DNA from: Vesta saturnalis
Taxonomy: Eukaryota; Arthropoda; Insecta; Coleoptera; Lampyridae
NCBI GenBank assembly: GCA_036346205.1
Contig: JARFJB010001910.1
Location: 216,001-280,000, forward strand
Reading direction: 5' to 3'
Length of the DNA stretch: 64,000 bases
Both the position numbers and the translations under genes were made by a program. The notes under the pieces were generated by a model. It had not been told where the DNA came from. It ran no database searches and worked only from the letters and a program-made list of their open reading frames with translations. Shown one piece after another: positions 21,530 to 31,390 of the stretch. Each line of letters opens with the position of its first letter. Position 1 is the first letter of the stretch.

Positions 21530-22035
21530 AGCATTATGGCACATAATTTGGCAGCGGTTTTTGTTTATTATTAGTATATGTCACATTCACGCCACTTCAA
21601 TTTAACTATTACACAATAAACAATTTTATTTTATATTTTATACACTCAGTAACCAAGTAACGTTTAGTCCGAATACGTGTATAGGGAAATCCCCGACTGC
21701 TTCGTACCTACACAGATACACCGACCTATTGGTGAAAATTCAACATATTCACCACAGCATTAATGAATCCGGGCATATGAGTTCGCATGTTACTATTTGA
21801 ACACGTATTGCGACAGAATTACGTTGATTGTGATAGGATTGCGGAGTGATTGAGTGGATTTCAACAGGATTTTAGTGGGATTGCGTAGATTGTGGAAAGA
21901 ATTTATAGATTGCGAAAGGATTTCTGCCATTGCAGACGATTTTATTACAAGATTCCGGGAAGTGGTTACCCCCTCGGGTATATCATATTTATAAAACGCC
22001 AATTACTTATTTAATGTTTTAAACTAAATATTTCA
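21530..22035. other. Spacer with GATTG-rich segment
   Basis: No gene. From about 21820 to 21940 the pentamer GATTG or GGATT recurs every 10-20 bases without a fixed period. This may be a decayed simple repeat. Confidence 0.4.
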
Positions 22036-22039
22036 TCTT

Positions 22040-22381
22040 TTATAATTAAAAATTATTATTAATTTTTTATTAATTTTATTAAATACATAAATAAAAAGTT
22101 TACCTCGAGTAGGATTTGAACCTACGACCTGTACTTTGCTAGAGTACCGCGCTAACCAACTGCGCCATCGAGATTCAAGCCCCAATCGATGTAAATTTTG
22201 TCTTTATGTATGTAGAACTAATGTGCGCAGTTGGTTAGCGCGGGACTCGAACAAAGTACAGATCGTAGATTCAAATCCTACTTGAGGTAACCTTTTTATT
22301 TGTGTTTTTAATAAAATGAATAATAATTTTTAATTGCAAATTTACTTTTGAACTTATTCGTTCATAACAAAACTTATAATA
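22040..22381. repeat. tRNA-like foldback repeat, copy 1
   Basis: Two arms face each other. The left arm has an intact tRNA-like module on the reverse strand (22102-22174). The right arm has a damaged copy on the plus strand (about 22228-22290, with GCGCAGTTGGTTAGCGC). Both arms continue outward into ATTTATG(T)-rich tails, and the right end reads TTCGTTCATAACAAAACTTA. The same repeat family occurs at 30836-31390, 40030-40245 and 52140-52375. Confidence 0.75.
22102..22174 (-). tRNA. tRNA-like gene, predicted anticodon AGC, inside a repeat
   Basis: A 73-nt cloverleaf can be drawn by eye: 7-bp acceptor ATCTCGA/TCGAGGT (one wobble), D stem GCGC/GCGC with loop AGTTGGTTA, anticodon stem GTACT/AGTAC with loop CTAGCAA, T stem GTAGG/CCTAC with loop TTCAAAT. 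A box (TGGCGCAGTTGG) and B box (GGTTCAAATCC) are present. The anticodon would be AGC (Ala), but the acceptor stem does not look like a standard Ala tRNA and lacks its G3-U70 pair. The module recurs in five near-identical copies within a repeat family, so a tRNA-derived repeat is more likely than a working tRNA gene. Confidence 0.6.
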
Positions 22382-22394
22382 ATTTCATCTGTTA

Positions 22395-22540
22395 GTCTAG
22401 TAATTGGTACCTTTGGATGTGCAATCACTTTACCTTTTGATTGATACCATTAGCTTTCTTGTCGATTGAAACGGCGAACAGGAATCTGCAAAAACGTTAA
22501 TTTCAATGTTAAATCCCTATGTTCAACCTAAACACAGTGT
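22395..22540 (-). repeat. Dispersed repeat, inverted partner of 15455-15590
   Basis: The reverse complement holds GACATTGAAATTAACG-like sequence (spelled ACATTGAAATTAACG) and AAGCTAATGGTATCAAT, collinear with 15455-15590. It directly abuts the tRNA-like foldback. Confidence 0.6.
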
Positions 22541-23895
22541 GTTTTGCGTTCTATTGTAACTGATGATTTATAGTAAAAGAAAGCGTGATTAATATTAACC
22601 ATAACGAGAGGGCATTAAATTTTTGATACAGCTGTTTGAAATTTTTTGCTTTGATATTTTATTTTTATTGGTTTACACATTGAGTAATAAGGTATACTTG
22701 TCCAGCTCACATGACTTATTTATTACGTTTTTATTAGTTTATGCTATTACATTTACTGAAAAAATATGCAGAAGAAGAAACAGAGTGAATAGGTACCTAT
22801 AAGAGAGGTTGAATAACTTCTTACTGCATTCCATTAAAGACGTTTACTTCTATTGTTAACGACTTCAGTTTAAAAGAAGTATCTCAGTTTTATCTATTAT
22901 TAGAAATCCCAAAGCACAATTCGCGAAATTGTAAAAAATCGAAATATGGATAAATGCGATATCTAATTAGAAATGGGAGATAAATTGTACTAATGTGTCA
23001 TTTCAAGTTTTCTACAAATCGTAAAAGGAAACGAACCGTTATAATAATACTAACAGCAGTCGTGCCAGGAATCTTCATTTGGATATTTTAGCGAAGGTCA
23101 AACTGTTACATTTAATTAAGACTATCAAAATATCTAAATTTTACATCCTTTTTCATAAAGGTGAAATCAAAATTGGCTGTAAACCGCAAATAACCGGCAA
23201 GAAATTCCAAACAAACCGCAAAGAATGCGATTTATGTCAAATAAAAATTGATTGCATAATACCCAAAATATACCTATCTTCCAATTTGTATTTTGAAAGC
23301 ACCTTTCTGAGCACGAAATTTAATAAACGAGAAAAATCAACGATGACGGTTAACCAGAAATATGAATTGAGTTTTATAGCGTTGCTAATATTGAGATTAA
23401 ATGTGAAAATGACGATTTGAGCTTGTGATGTAATCAAGGACAGGCATAGGAAGTGTCATGATTATTTTGTTCAACGTGTTATTTTATCACTTGTTTTAGT
23501 GTATGGCGTCGTTATTAATATAGTTTTACTTCCTTACAAATATAACTAGCAAGGTCCTATAAATATTGAGGTATGAAAAAAATATTATACAAGTAACGTG
23601 AGGAACTTGTCGAATGTTTATTGATAGAACAGCTTTGAAGCTGTGGTACAAGAGTATAATTGGCAAACAATTCTGATGCACATACGGTACGTCCTTGAAC
23701 TGGAATTGTAAAGGATTCTTTATTTTAATTAGAAAATGGCAAATGAAAGAAGTGTTTCCGTAATTAGAAAGTAACAATGCGTGAAGATGTTTCCATATAC
23801 GAGGTGCGTTACCATAATGACAAAATATTTCAAAAATAACGTGCAAACAAGATTCAAATGTACAAAATTTAGTTTCTAAACGTGTAAATAATTCA
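22541..23895. other. Spacer with unassigned short ORFs
   Basis: A 113-aa plus-strand ORF at 23079-23420 (MDILAKVKLLHLIK, Lys-rich, with ECDLCQIKIDC) and a 106-aa reverse ORF at 23526-23846 show no family motif. In AT-rich sequence such lengths can arise by chance. No repeat pairing was found. Confidence 0.35.
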
Positions 23896-23900
23896 CTTAA

Positions 23901-25506
23901 CCCTAGAACACTTATATGTCGTAAAAATCAATAAAATTGATATTAAGTATTTATTTAAACAAGATTACATCCTAAAGCAGTGATATCCTTGAAAAATAAT
24001 ACATTTATATTGCACACTCAGTGCAATAACCCGCGATGCTCATCACGTATTGCATGTCCGCACTTGACACAGTATGTGGTTGTCATACGCCTTAATCGAC
24101 TCAAGGTCTTACGTTTCTTCTCTGAGGGAGGCACAGGTTCAAATTCCTCAAACATTTTTAGAATTGACCTGGCATCTTTGCGAAGACCTTTTGGGACTCT
24201 TACCTCCATGCATGGTCTATTAAGAAGATGTGCTATGTCAATCATGTAGTCACAGTGAGAAAGTGGTTTAACAACTTCGTGAAGCGTTGAGAGAAGCAAA
24301 ACTACCCTTTTTAGAGCATAGGATAATAATGTTTTTTTTATCAAAACAATACATTGAAGTGGCGGGTCGTCTTTCCTTAATTTGTGAAAGTTCTCTTTTA
24401 TTCTTGCGTAAAGTTCCCAAAAGCGTTAACTTATGAGGATTATTAAATAATTCATCCTCAAGGCTAACCGAAATAAACGAGTATTCCGTCGTAACGTTGC
24501 GGTTACTTCCATTAATTGTTCTCGTCAGCTCTTTTACAAAAAATTTGTGAGCGTTAGATCGTTTGCTTTGGTACTTTTCCCAAGTACGTTATAGCATCAA
24601 TCATGTATTTGGATGATTTTATATTCAAGTGATTGTCTTTCTTTACAGCAAGGAGAAGCAAAACTACAAAAAAAAATGCTTTCAATTCCCGTTTTGTGAC
24701 ATTTGAAATAGTTGCTGGCGCTTTTTTATAATTTTCAAATTATGAAAAGATTTCTTCATTGGTTCTTTTGCATTTCCCTTACTGGCAGCAGTTTTTCTTG
24801 TTCTTTCGGGTAGTTCTGCAGACCATCTATACCCGTCTTTTCCTCGGACTAAACCGGTTCTTTTTTGGCATTACAATTGATTCATGCCTTTTAGTTTCTC
24901 CAAAAGAAGTGGACAATTGAGCTTCATTATCAGGGTCCTCATCTTCAACTTCATTATTGACAACATCTTCATGTAGAGATTCAGCTGGGTCAGCAACCAG
25001 TGGATTGGATATGTGCATATCATTTTAGTCAGAATCGATATCGCTGCCTGAAAAATATTTTACTTTTAGGTTATCTTCTTCCCAATCACTGCCACTATCT
25101 TCGAAAGGTTTAGGTTCGTTGTCTTCATCTTACATTATTTTTTAATTTGATTTTGCAACTCTTTCTCTGTCTTTATCCCAATTGTAAGACATTTTCTTGA
25201 AAACTAATATTACAGGTGTAAGTTAATCTTAAATGAGTAATAATATGAAAGAAAATTATCTAAATGTGAGAAATATACGTCGCGAGAATGATTGAACTAA
25301 AGCAGAAAAATCACAGTAATACTAATATGTTGTAAAATTTAGGACGAGGCATCAAAAAGATCACAATACTTTCTGCATGAAACTTCATCAAGCACTAGAT
25401 TACGACTAAATAGGAAGATACTTGCCACACGAGGCGGATGCTTTGTACGAATATAACGGAAGTACTGTAAGCGTCGTAAAATTTACGACGCATTGCTGTT
25501 CTAGGG
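23901..25506 (-). mobile_element. piggyBac-like element with TTAA duplication
   Basis: TTAA at 23897-23900 and 25507-25510 flank inverted ends beginning CCCTAGAACA. Both ends then contain a GTCGTAAA-type subterminal block. About 1.6 kb with a reverse-strand transposase that has lost sections. Shorter than a full piggyBac (about 2.4 kb), so it is an internally deleted copy. Confidence 0.85.
24000..25020 (-). pseudogene. Broken piggyBac transposase
   Basis: Reading on the reverse strand from about 25018: an acidic N-terminal region (ESLHEDVVNNEVEDEDPDN) and a basic stretch (MPKKNRFSPRKRRV), then decayed sequence with RRKDGYRWSAELPERTRK and a diverged core. VKELTRTINGSNRN and KLTLLGTLRKNKRELSQI near 24560-24380 match the conserved TLVGTLRKNKREIP region. 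The end (24344-24000) carries YCVKCGHAIRDEHRG, the start of the cysteine-rich C-terminal domain. The catalytic aspartate region in the middle is mostly missing or unreadable. Inside TTAA-bounded ends, so the assignment is firm although the protein is dead. Confidence 0.8.
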
Positions 25507-25624
25507 TTAATAAAGAATTCAGTGTTTTAGGACAATTTGATATTTTCAAAATGCTTTGTGTGCAGTAAGATACGTGAAATAAACTATCTGAAAAGTTTTG
25601 GAATAGTTTGAGAATTGGTAATAC

Positions 25625-25695
25625 AATAAACTCTCGATTATGCGCGGGCGGTTTATTCGCTTTGCGGATTTTCCGCGGCGTCCACGGTAAAAAAA
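25625..25695 (+). repeat. Possible pogo/Tigger-type terminal sequence
   Basis: AAACTCTCGATTATGCGCGG followed by GGATTTTCCGCGGCGTCC resembles pogo/Tigger inverted-repeat ends, which use CTCGATTATCCGCGG-type words. Only one end is seen. The rest of 25511-25949 shows nothing assignable. Confidence 0.4.
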
Positions 25696-26105
25696 TTTAC
25701 ATTTAAAACAAGAAAAACTACAATAAAATAAGTTTCAAAACTGTCAAATAGATTGAAAATAAGCGATGTTTTTTAATGAAGAAATTACGCAGATTTAAAT
25801 TGTTTAGTACAAATGTAGACGCTTTAATTTGCTAAATTTAATCACTTTTATTTTCACATCATGTGATTTTCTGATATAATTATCGTCTGGAGTTCTTGGT
25901 ATATATCAATTAAGTTGTTTGCATAAAGTCGATCATATGGAAAAGTCACTTAGGCGGCGGTGATAGTGGATACGAATTCGTACGAAAATAATTCGTAGGG
26001 ATTCGTAAGAAATTCTTTCGTACGAATGCATCAGAAAAAGTGGTTGCAGTGGACGCGGGTACGAATCGTACCAATATGTAGGAACAGAGCAATAGTAGAA
26101 GTACA

Positions 26106-28297
26106 ATGGATGCAGCTCAATTGTATTTGTTAGAGACGCCTTTAACAAAATTACTTTTATTAGAAAATACCAGAAACTGCGAGGTATCCGACTACTTTTC
26201 GACAAGAGAAAAAAACGGAGAATATGGAAGATCGTTTGAGGAACTAATTAAAAATGATAAAAAAATTTTTGAGTATACGAGAATGACGGTATATACATTT
26301 AATTATATTTTAAAGAGTATTGAAAGTAAAATTGTAAAATACTCAAATTTCCGAAAATGCATTTCACCACAAGAAAAACTGATAGTAACATTAAGGTAAG
26401 TAAAAATCATTTGTTTCATAAACCAGGTTTATTTTAAGATATGATATATGCCACGATTAATAAAAAGCTACTGGTTAGGTTGAAACTCTGAAAAATATAA
26501 TGTTGCTGTTTGTGAAGGTCTGTTTTGTTCGTTCACCACCACAGTATCATAGTGGAATGAATCGCATGTAGAATCCTTTATTGGTTCAAATGGAGATGGT
26601 ACTTGGGAAGTATATGAATTAAGTGAAGAAGTATATGCTGGTGAAGGTGTTGAAGTGGGAGTACTTCTTTGAGATATAGGTGGTACTACTTGCTGTGGAG
26701 TGTATTGGGTTCGCCTTAATTCTTCATGCTCTTGCATAAGTAGCTCCTGAAATTTTGTCCTAATAAATAATTTTCTATGAGTTGGTAGTTCTTTAATATA
26801 TGGAACAAGACTTAGAGCGAAATAGTAATTGTCGTCATGGTGTTGAAAACCTTGTTTGAACTGGGCCAATTTTTGCTCTTCTTATTTAATAACTTTTGCA
26901 TTGTTGCTTCTCTCAAATTTTTCCTTGTTCTTAATGGAGTACTGATATCTTGAATAGGCAAAGATCTTGTATTGGATGTAGACGGTGTAGCAATAACTTC
27001 TTGTTCTAATTCCAAGTTGGTTTCTCTTTCTGTTTGTGATTTCTCACTATCAGTGTTGGTTACTTCTGAGAGTTCGTCTCTATTTGGTTCATGACAACTC
27101 GAACTTGCTTGGCTATTAGCTTGTGAAAGATTTCCGGTTACTTTTCTTGGAACAAACTGGCCCCTGAGAAAAAGCATATTGTCAAAAAATTGCCATTTTG
27201 AAGATGTTTCCTCAGCAGCATCTCCACTTCTATTTTGTTGTAATTTTATAACTTCCTTCCTAAAAGTGTCCCTCAAACCTCTCCATTTCTGACGAACAAT
27301 ATCATCTGCAACAAAATATAAAATATGAATAACTACAAGTGACTATATTGCATCTGTTTGGCGTAATTTTTTGATAGTTTTATAGAAAAAAGTTAATTTA
27401 AAATTCATGTGACGTCACTAAATCTCTTTTTTTTTCAGGTATCTTGCAGCAGGTGCTTCTTTTCGATCTTTAGCTTTCTCATTTCGAATGTGTCACACAA
27501 CAATTAGACAAGCTGTTTACGAAACCTGTGAGGCCATATGGGATACATTAAATGAAATTCATATGCCATGTCCAACTGAATCAATGATGGCCTCAATTGC
27601 ACATCACTTTTATAAGAAGTGGAAATTTCCTAACTGTGTTGGAGCCATCTATGGCAAACACATTAGAATTAAATGTCCTCCACAGTCAGGATCATTTTAT
27701 TTTAATTATAAAAAATATTTTTCTATAGTGCTACAAGGTTTGGTCGATGCAAATTACAAGTTTATAACTATCGATGTTGGAAATTACGGAAAACAAAGTG
27801 ATGGTGGGACTTTTACAAACTCGTCTTTATACTATCATATCGAAAATGGTACTTTTAATATACCCCCGCCAAAAGCTCTACCAAATACAGATATTATTGT
27901 ACCACATGTTTTAGTAGGAGATGCCGCCTATCCACTAAAGAACTATTTAATGAGACCATTTTCAGGACAACAATTGTCTCCGGAGCAAGAAAAGTTTAAT
28001 TATCGCCTTTCCCGAGCCAGATGCCTTGTTGAATGTGCATTAGGCATTATAACCTCAAAATGGAGGGTTCTAAAAACCAAAATTGAAATTTATCCAGAGA
28101 GAGTCGATTTAATTGTAAAGTGCATATGCTTATTACATAATATAATTATTGATTTAGAAGGCATGCCAGATATTTTGGACACTACCCAAACTGTACATCG
28201 AAGTGAAATCAGGGGAACAAGACACGTCAACAGAGCTAGTGTTGCTGCCTATGAAATCCGTAATAAATTTATGCAATATTTTAACCAAATAAATTAA
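26106..28297 (+). CDS. PIF/Harbinger transposase (HARBI1-like, DDE_Tnp_4), two exons
   Basis: Exon 1 26106-26395 starts MDAAQLYLLETPLTK and ends ISPQEKLIVTLR before GTAAGT. A polypyrimidine tract and TTTCAG end the intron at about 27438. Exon 2 continues YLAAGASFRSLAFSFR (helix-turn-helix) through the stop after 28294. DDE_Tnp_4 landmarks: GAIYGKHIRIKCP, TIDVGNYGKQSDGGTF, VLVGDAAYPLKNYLM, then RARCLVECALGIITSKWRVL. The last Asp-Glu pair is separated by 36 residues. Family members usually have GAIDGKH; here the codon is TAT, so the first catalytic Asp is Tyr, a single-base change from GAT. The reading frame is otherwise complete. The intron contains exon 2 of the opposite-strand MADF gene. Probably inactive in catalysis, still able to be translated. 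Confidence 0.9.
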
Positions 28298-28558
28298 TAC
28301 GTACATACATACATTTAAATAAAGTAACATATTGCTATTTTAAAATTATTAACTAATAACTATATATTCCATGTCTGAATGTGTATAGAGATTAATGTAA
28401 TAAATATATCTTTTAAAAAAATTACCTCTAACTTTCATTTTTCCGGCTATTTCCTGCCACAACTTTTTGTTTACTTCCCTATTATGGTATCCTTTGCATT
28501 TTTGATCCCACAGAGACCGTCTTTCCTCTACAAGGGCAATTAATATTTCACAATCCAT
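26468..28558 (-). pseudogene. Harbinger accessory MADF/BESS protein gene, two exons, one frameshift
   Basis: Partner DNA-binding protein that Harbinger elements use to bring the transposase to the ends. Exon 1 (28558 to about 28424) encodes the MADF start MDCEILIALVEERRSLWDQK and KLWQEIAGKMKV, ending at AGAG/GTAATT. Exon 2 resumes after TTGCAG at about 27302 with the rest of MADF (VRQKWRGLRDTFRKE), an acidic Ser/Thr linker, then a BESS motif (DNYYFALSLVPYIKEL) and a Pro/Ser/Thr-rich tail to 26468. A single-base loss near 26883 shifts the frame between the linker and BESS. Its intron contains the long exon of the transposase on the other strand. Confidence 0.87.
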
Positions 28559-28788
28559 GTTTGCATTCAGTGTTTTTGTACGAATAACCTACAAAAAACA
28601 AAATATTTTGTTTGTATTGAACTGATTGTACGACGTCGTGAGAATACGTACGAATTAGCCGTGAGCACTGTAAACGCACACATTTAGATATATGTATTTG
28701 TTTCATTCTGATGACTTCGTACGAACTCGTACGAATTCTTACGAATAAATTTTCGTACGAATTCGCATCCACTATCACCGCTGCCTTA

Positions 28789-29905
28789 GTCTGGCTTGTG
28801 TAGGCTTTTGTAAATATTGTTGAGTATTATCTTATTTCGTGCTTCTCTTAATTGACAGTCTATTGTTTGTTTTATCGTTGAGTTTCCATGTGAAATGATA
28901 AGTTGTTATTCACCGGAATCTAAGTACACTTGGAAGAGCCAGATGATTGCTTCTTTTTCGTACAGTTGGAGCTGAAGTTTCGACCTTGAAAGTACAAGTA
29001 TAAAACAATTAAGATGTAGTTACGAATTGTTGTGATTGTGGGCCATTGGCGAACTGTGCAGTATCGGTGCTATGTTAGCAGTCCGCTTTTATGTGGTTAC
29101 GAATTATAGTTACACAACAAATTTGTTTATGGTTTACCGTTTTATCGACAAATTCAAAGTTCAATGAGTGAAGTCGAAGATTTACAACCTAACCTTGTGT
29201 ATCACATGCTATTTTTTTTGGTAGAAGTTAAAGTGCCAGATTAGTATGAGTTTAAGTATTCGTATAAGATTATTTAAAAAAATGATCCTACTTAGGATCA
29301 GAATTTGGACCAGAACAATGGAAATTGTGAAAGGACGCTGGGTAACGTTGTTTTCTTTGTGTTGTACTTGCTTTGTATATTAATATGCTTGTTTATAATC
29401 ATTTTTGGTGTAATTGAAAGGTTTATTCAATGTTGCAATTCAGATGTAATGGTAGTTTTAACATTTTGTTTTTTTTATTGTGCTAATAGTCAGTCGTTGG
29501 ATTTGATTGAATTTTGATGAATCAGAATTTCGCACATGCACTAGATAATACTTTTTTTAAATATTGTTATTTGTATATATGTATTGATGATGCTTACGTC
29601 AGAAGAAGTGATTGATATTAATTTTCCTTGACATTAGCGACTGCTGCTGCCTCACAGCTTTTATTATTTTTGTTAAGGTTGAGTTTACTTCGACTAATTT
29701 TGAAGTTACCGAAATTAAATCTATTATCATTCAGAACTGTAAAATAAGCTTTGCCGATTTGTTTTGATGAATATTAAGTGACGTTCAAATAAATTATAGG
29801 AACTTTTAAATATTCGATCGCGTTTTGTTTATTTTTGTTGTGACGAATATTCGTTTTAAATTGAACAATTCATGACCGCGTTAACCAGTCATCATTTTTT
29901 TTTTT
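28789..29905. other. Spacer, nothing assigned
   Basis: AT-rich with a 70-aa hydrophobic ORF at 29305-29517 (FVLYLLCILICLFIIIFGV) that has no family motif and a low-complexity composition. No repeat partner recognised. Confidence 0.4.
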
Positions 29906-29957
29906 TTTGTTAATTGAACAAGTAATTTTACGTTGAAGTTGAAACCGAAGTACTTTA

Positions 29958-30113
29958 AGATCTAGTCCATGACGTTTTTCCGGTATAAATTTATTTAACA
30001 GGTGGAACCGTAGTGACATATTTTTCCTGGTTTTGACTTTGTAGAGTTGTGTCGGGTGTCCTTTTCCAGTCATGAGTAAGAACACCGCCTATACCACTGA
30101 GCTATGTCGGTAA
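29958..30113 (-). repeat. tRNA-derived SINE-like repeat, copy A
   Basis: Reverse strand starts GTTACCGACATAGCTCAGTG with an A-box-like TAGCTCAGTGG, then GTGTTCTTACTCATG in the B-box position. It continues through CACCTGTTAAATAAATTTAT to GACTAGATCT. It is collinear over about 155 bp with the plus-strand copy at 33711-33866, including the non-tRNA body. Confidence 0.65.
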
Positions 30114-30304
30114 CATTCACTTTACCTTTATGGCTTAATGTTCTGGTGAGTGTCTTGCCCGTAGCAATTTATATGGCCTGTTAACCTCTATCTGAGATGA
30201 TGGTTTAAACGTCTATCTGAAGTAAATTAGTATTGCTGTTTTTACCACTTTCGTTATGAACGTATTACAAAAGAATTGACATAATTCATATTTGTACTTT
30301 GTAG

Positions 30305-30308
<4 letters not shown>

Positions 30309-30383
<75 letters not shown>
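30309..30383. repeat. (AT)n microsatellite
   Basis: About 75 bp of uninterrupted AT dinucleotide. Confidence 0.97.
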
Positions 30384-30387
<4 letters not shown>

Positions 30388-30835
30388 ATACAAAAAAAAC
30401 CAGCTCGGCCATTTCTTAGAGATTTGAACTGAAACATATGTATTAATTTCAAAATAACAAAAACGGATAGCAGAGGAGAGCGAATCCTTATATTACTTTT
30501 TCGATATCTTTAATTTCAATCATCAATTTTAACAAGGGGGTTCACACAGCCAAATTGAACACGGGGTCCAGTTTGGGGGAGGACGAAGTCGTAAGTTTTT
30601 TTAACGAACAGTCGTTGTGGTCGGTTTGAACAAGGGGGGTAATCGTAAGGTGATCCATATTTTAAATACGGGGCCCTACAACCAACTTAAGCCCCATTAG
30701 GAGGCGAATCACTGAGGGGGTTCTGACAGTCATTTTTTTAAACAAGTAGCCCAAGTGGGTAGGAAGTGGGTAGGCTATACTACTATCATTTTTAAGACAG
30801 TTTGATAATATTTAATCTAGTAAGGATTATTATTA
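30384..30835. other. Spacer with G-run segment
   Basis: Between 30535 and 30780 there are repeated GGGG/GGGGG runs (AACAAGGGGGTTCAC, AACAAGGGGGGTAATC) unusual for the AT-rich surroundings. No coding sense or inverted partner was found. Confidence 0.4.
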
Positions 30836-30924
30836 TAAGTTTTTGTTATGAACGAATAAGTTCAAACGTAAATATGTAATTAAAAATTATTATTAATTTT
30901 ATTAAATACATAAATAAAAAGTTT

Positions 30925-30997
30925 ACCTAGAGTAGGATTTGAACCTACAACCTGTACTTTGCTAGAGTACCGCGCTAACCAACTGCGCCATCAAGGT
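30925..30997 (-). tRNA. tRNA-like gene, anticodon AGC, in foldback left arm
   Basis: Same 73-nt module: acceptor ACCTTGA/TCTAGGT (one mismatch), D stem GCGC/GCGC, anticodon stem GTACT/AGTAC, T stem GTAGG/CCTAC. A and B boxes intact. Probably a repeat component and not a host tRNA gene. Confidence 0.6.
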
Positions 30998-31280
30998 TCA
31001 AACCCCAATCGATGTAAATTTTGTCTTTATGTATGTAGAACTGATGTAAATTCTAAATGTAATGAGATTACAATCAAATTACTTATATTAATAGAATGTG
31101 AGCCTGCAATATCGCAAGGATTCACACATGCCAAAGCAACTTGACTAATATTAAATTATTGTAAATTTAAAGTGTAAAAGTTTTTGTTAATATAAGTAAT
31201 TTGATTGTAATCTTATTATGTTTAGAATTTACATCAGTTCTACATACATAAAGACAAAATTTACATCGATGGGGGCTTGA

Positions 31281-31353
31281 ACCTTGATGGCGCAGTTGGT
31301 TAGCGCGGTACTCTAGCGAAGTACAGGTCGTAGGTTCAAATCCTACTCGAGGT
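31281..31353 (+). tRNA. tRNA-like gene, anticodon AGC, in foldback right arm
   Basis: Acceptor ACCTTGA/TCGAGGT pairs fully (one wobble), D stem GCGC/GCGC, anticodon stem GTACT/AGTAC with loop CTAGCGA, T stem GTAGG/CCTAC. Opposite orientation to the copy at 30925-30997. Confidence 0.6.
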
Positions 31354-31390
31354 AAACTTTTTATTTATGTATTTAATAAAATTAATAATA

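Larger units (their letters stand above)
25953..28785. mobile_element. PIF/Harbinger element with TTA duplication, two genes
   Basis: TTA at 25950-25952 and 28786-28788 flank the element, the 3-bp TWA-type target duplication of PIF/Harbinger. The inverted repeats start GGCGGCGGTGATAGTGGAT at left and GGCAGCGGTGATAGTGGAT at right, then both run into ACGAATTCGTACGAAAAT-type sequence with subterminal CGTACGAA repeats. Inside are a two-exon transposase on the plus strand and a two-exon MADF/BESS gene on the minus strand. The length and gene content are those of an autonomous element, and the ends are well preserved, so it is younger than most neighbours. Confidence 0.93.
30836..31390. repeat. tRNA-like foldback repeat, copy 2 (both arms complete)
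   Basis: Inverted repeat with arms of about 250 bp (30895-31095 and 31165-31385) and a short spacer that includes the words CGCAAGGATTCACACATGCC. Each arm carries a tRNA-like cloverleaf whose 3' end points outward, followed by GTAAACTTTTTATTTATG and an AT-rich tail. The left end continues to TTATAAGTTTTTGTTATGAA, also seen (complemented) at the right ends of copies 1 and 3. Confidence 0.85.

Noticed and set aside
22102..22174. Host tRNA-Ala(AGC) gene
   Set aside because: A cloverleaf is present, but the same module recurs with flanking sequence as part of a repeat, and the acceptor stem lacks Ala identity. Kept as tRNA-like only.
29305..29517. 70-aa membrane-like ORF
   Set aside because: Low complexity, short, no motif or context.
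30213..30452. 79-aa minus-strand ORF with a long IYIYIY run
   Set aside because: It is the translation of an (AT)n microsatellite.
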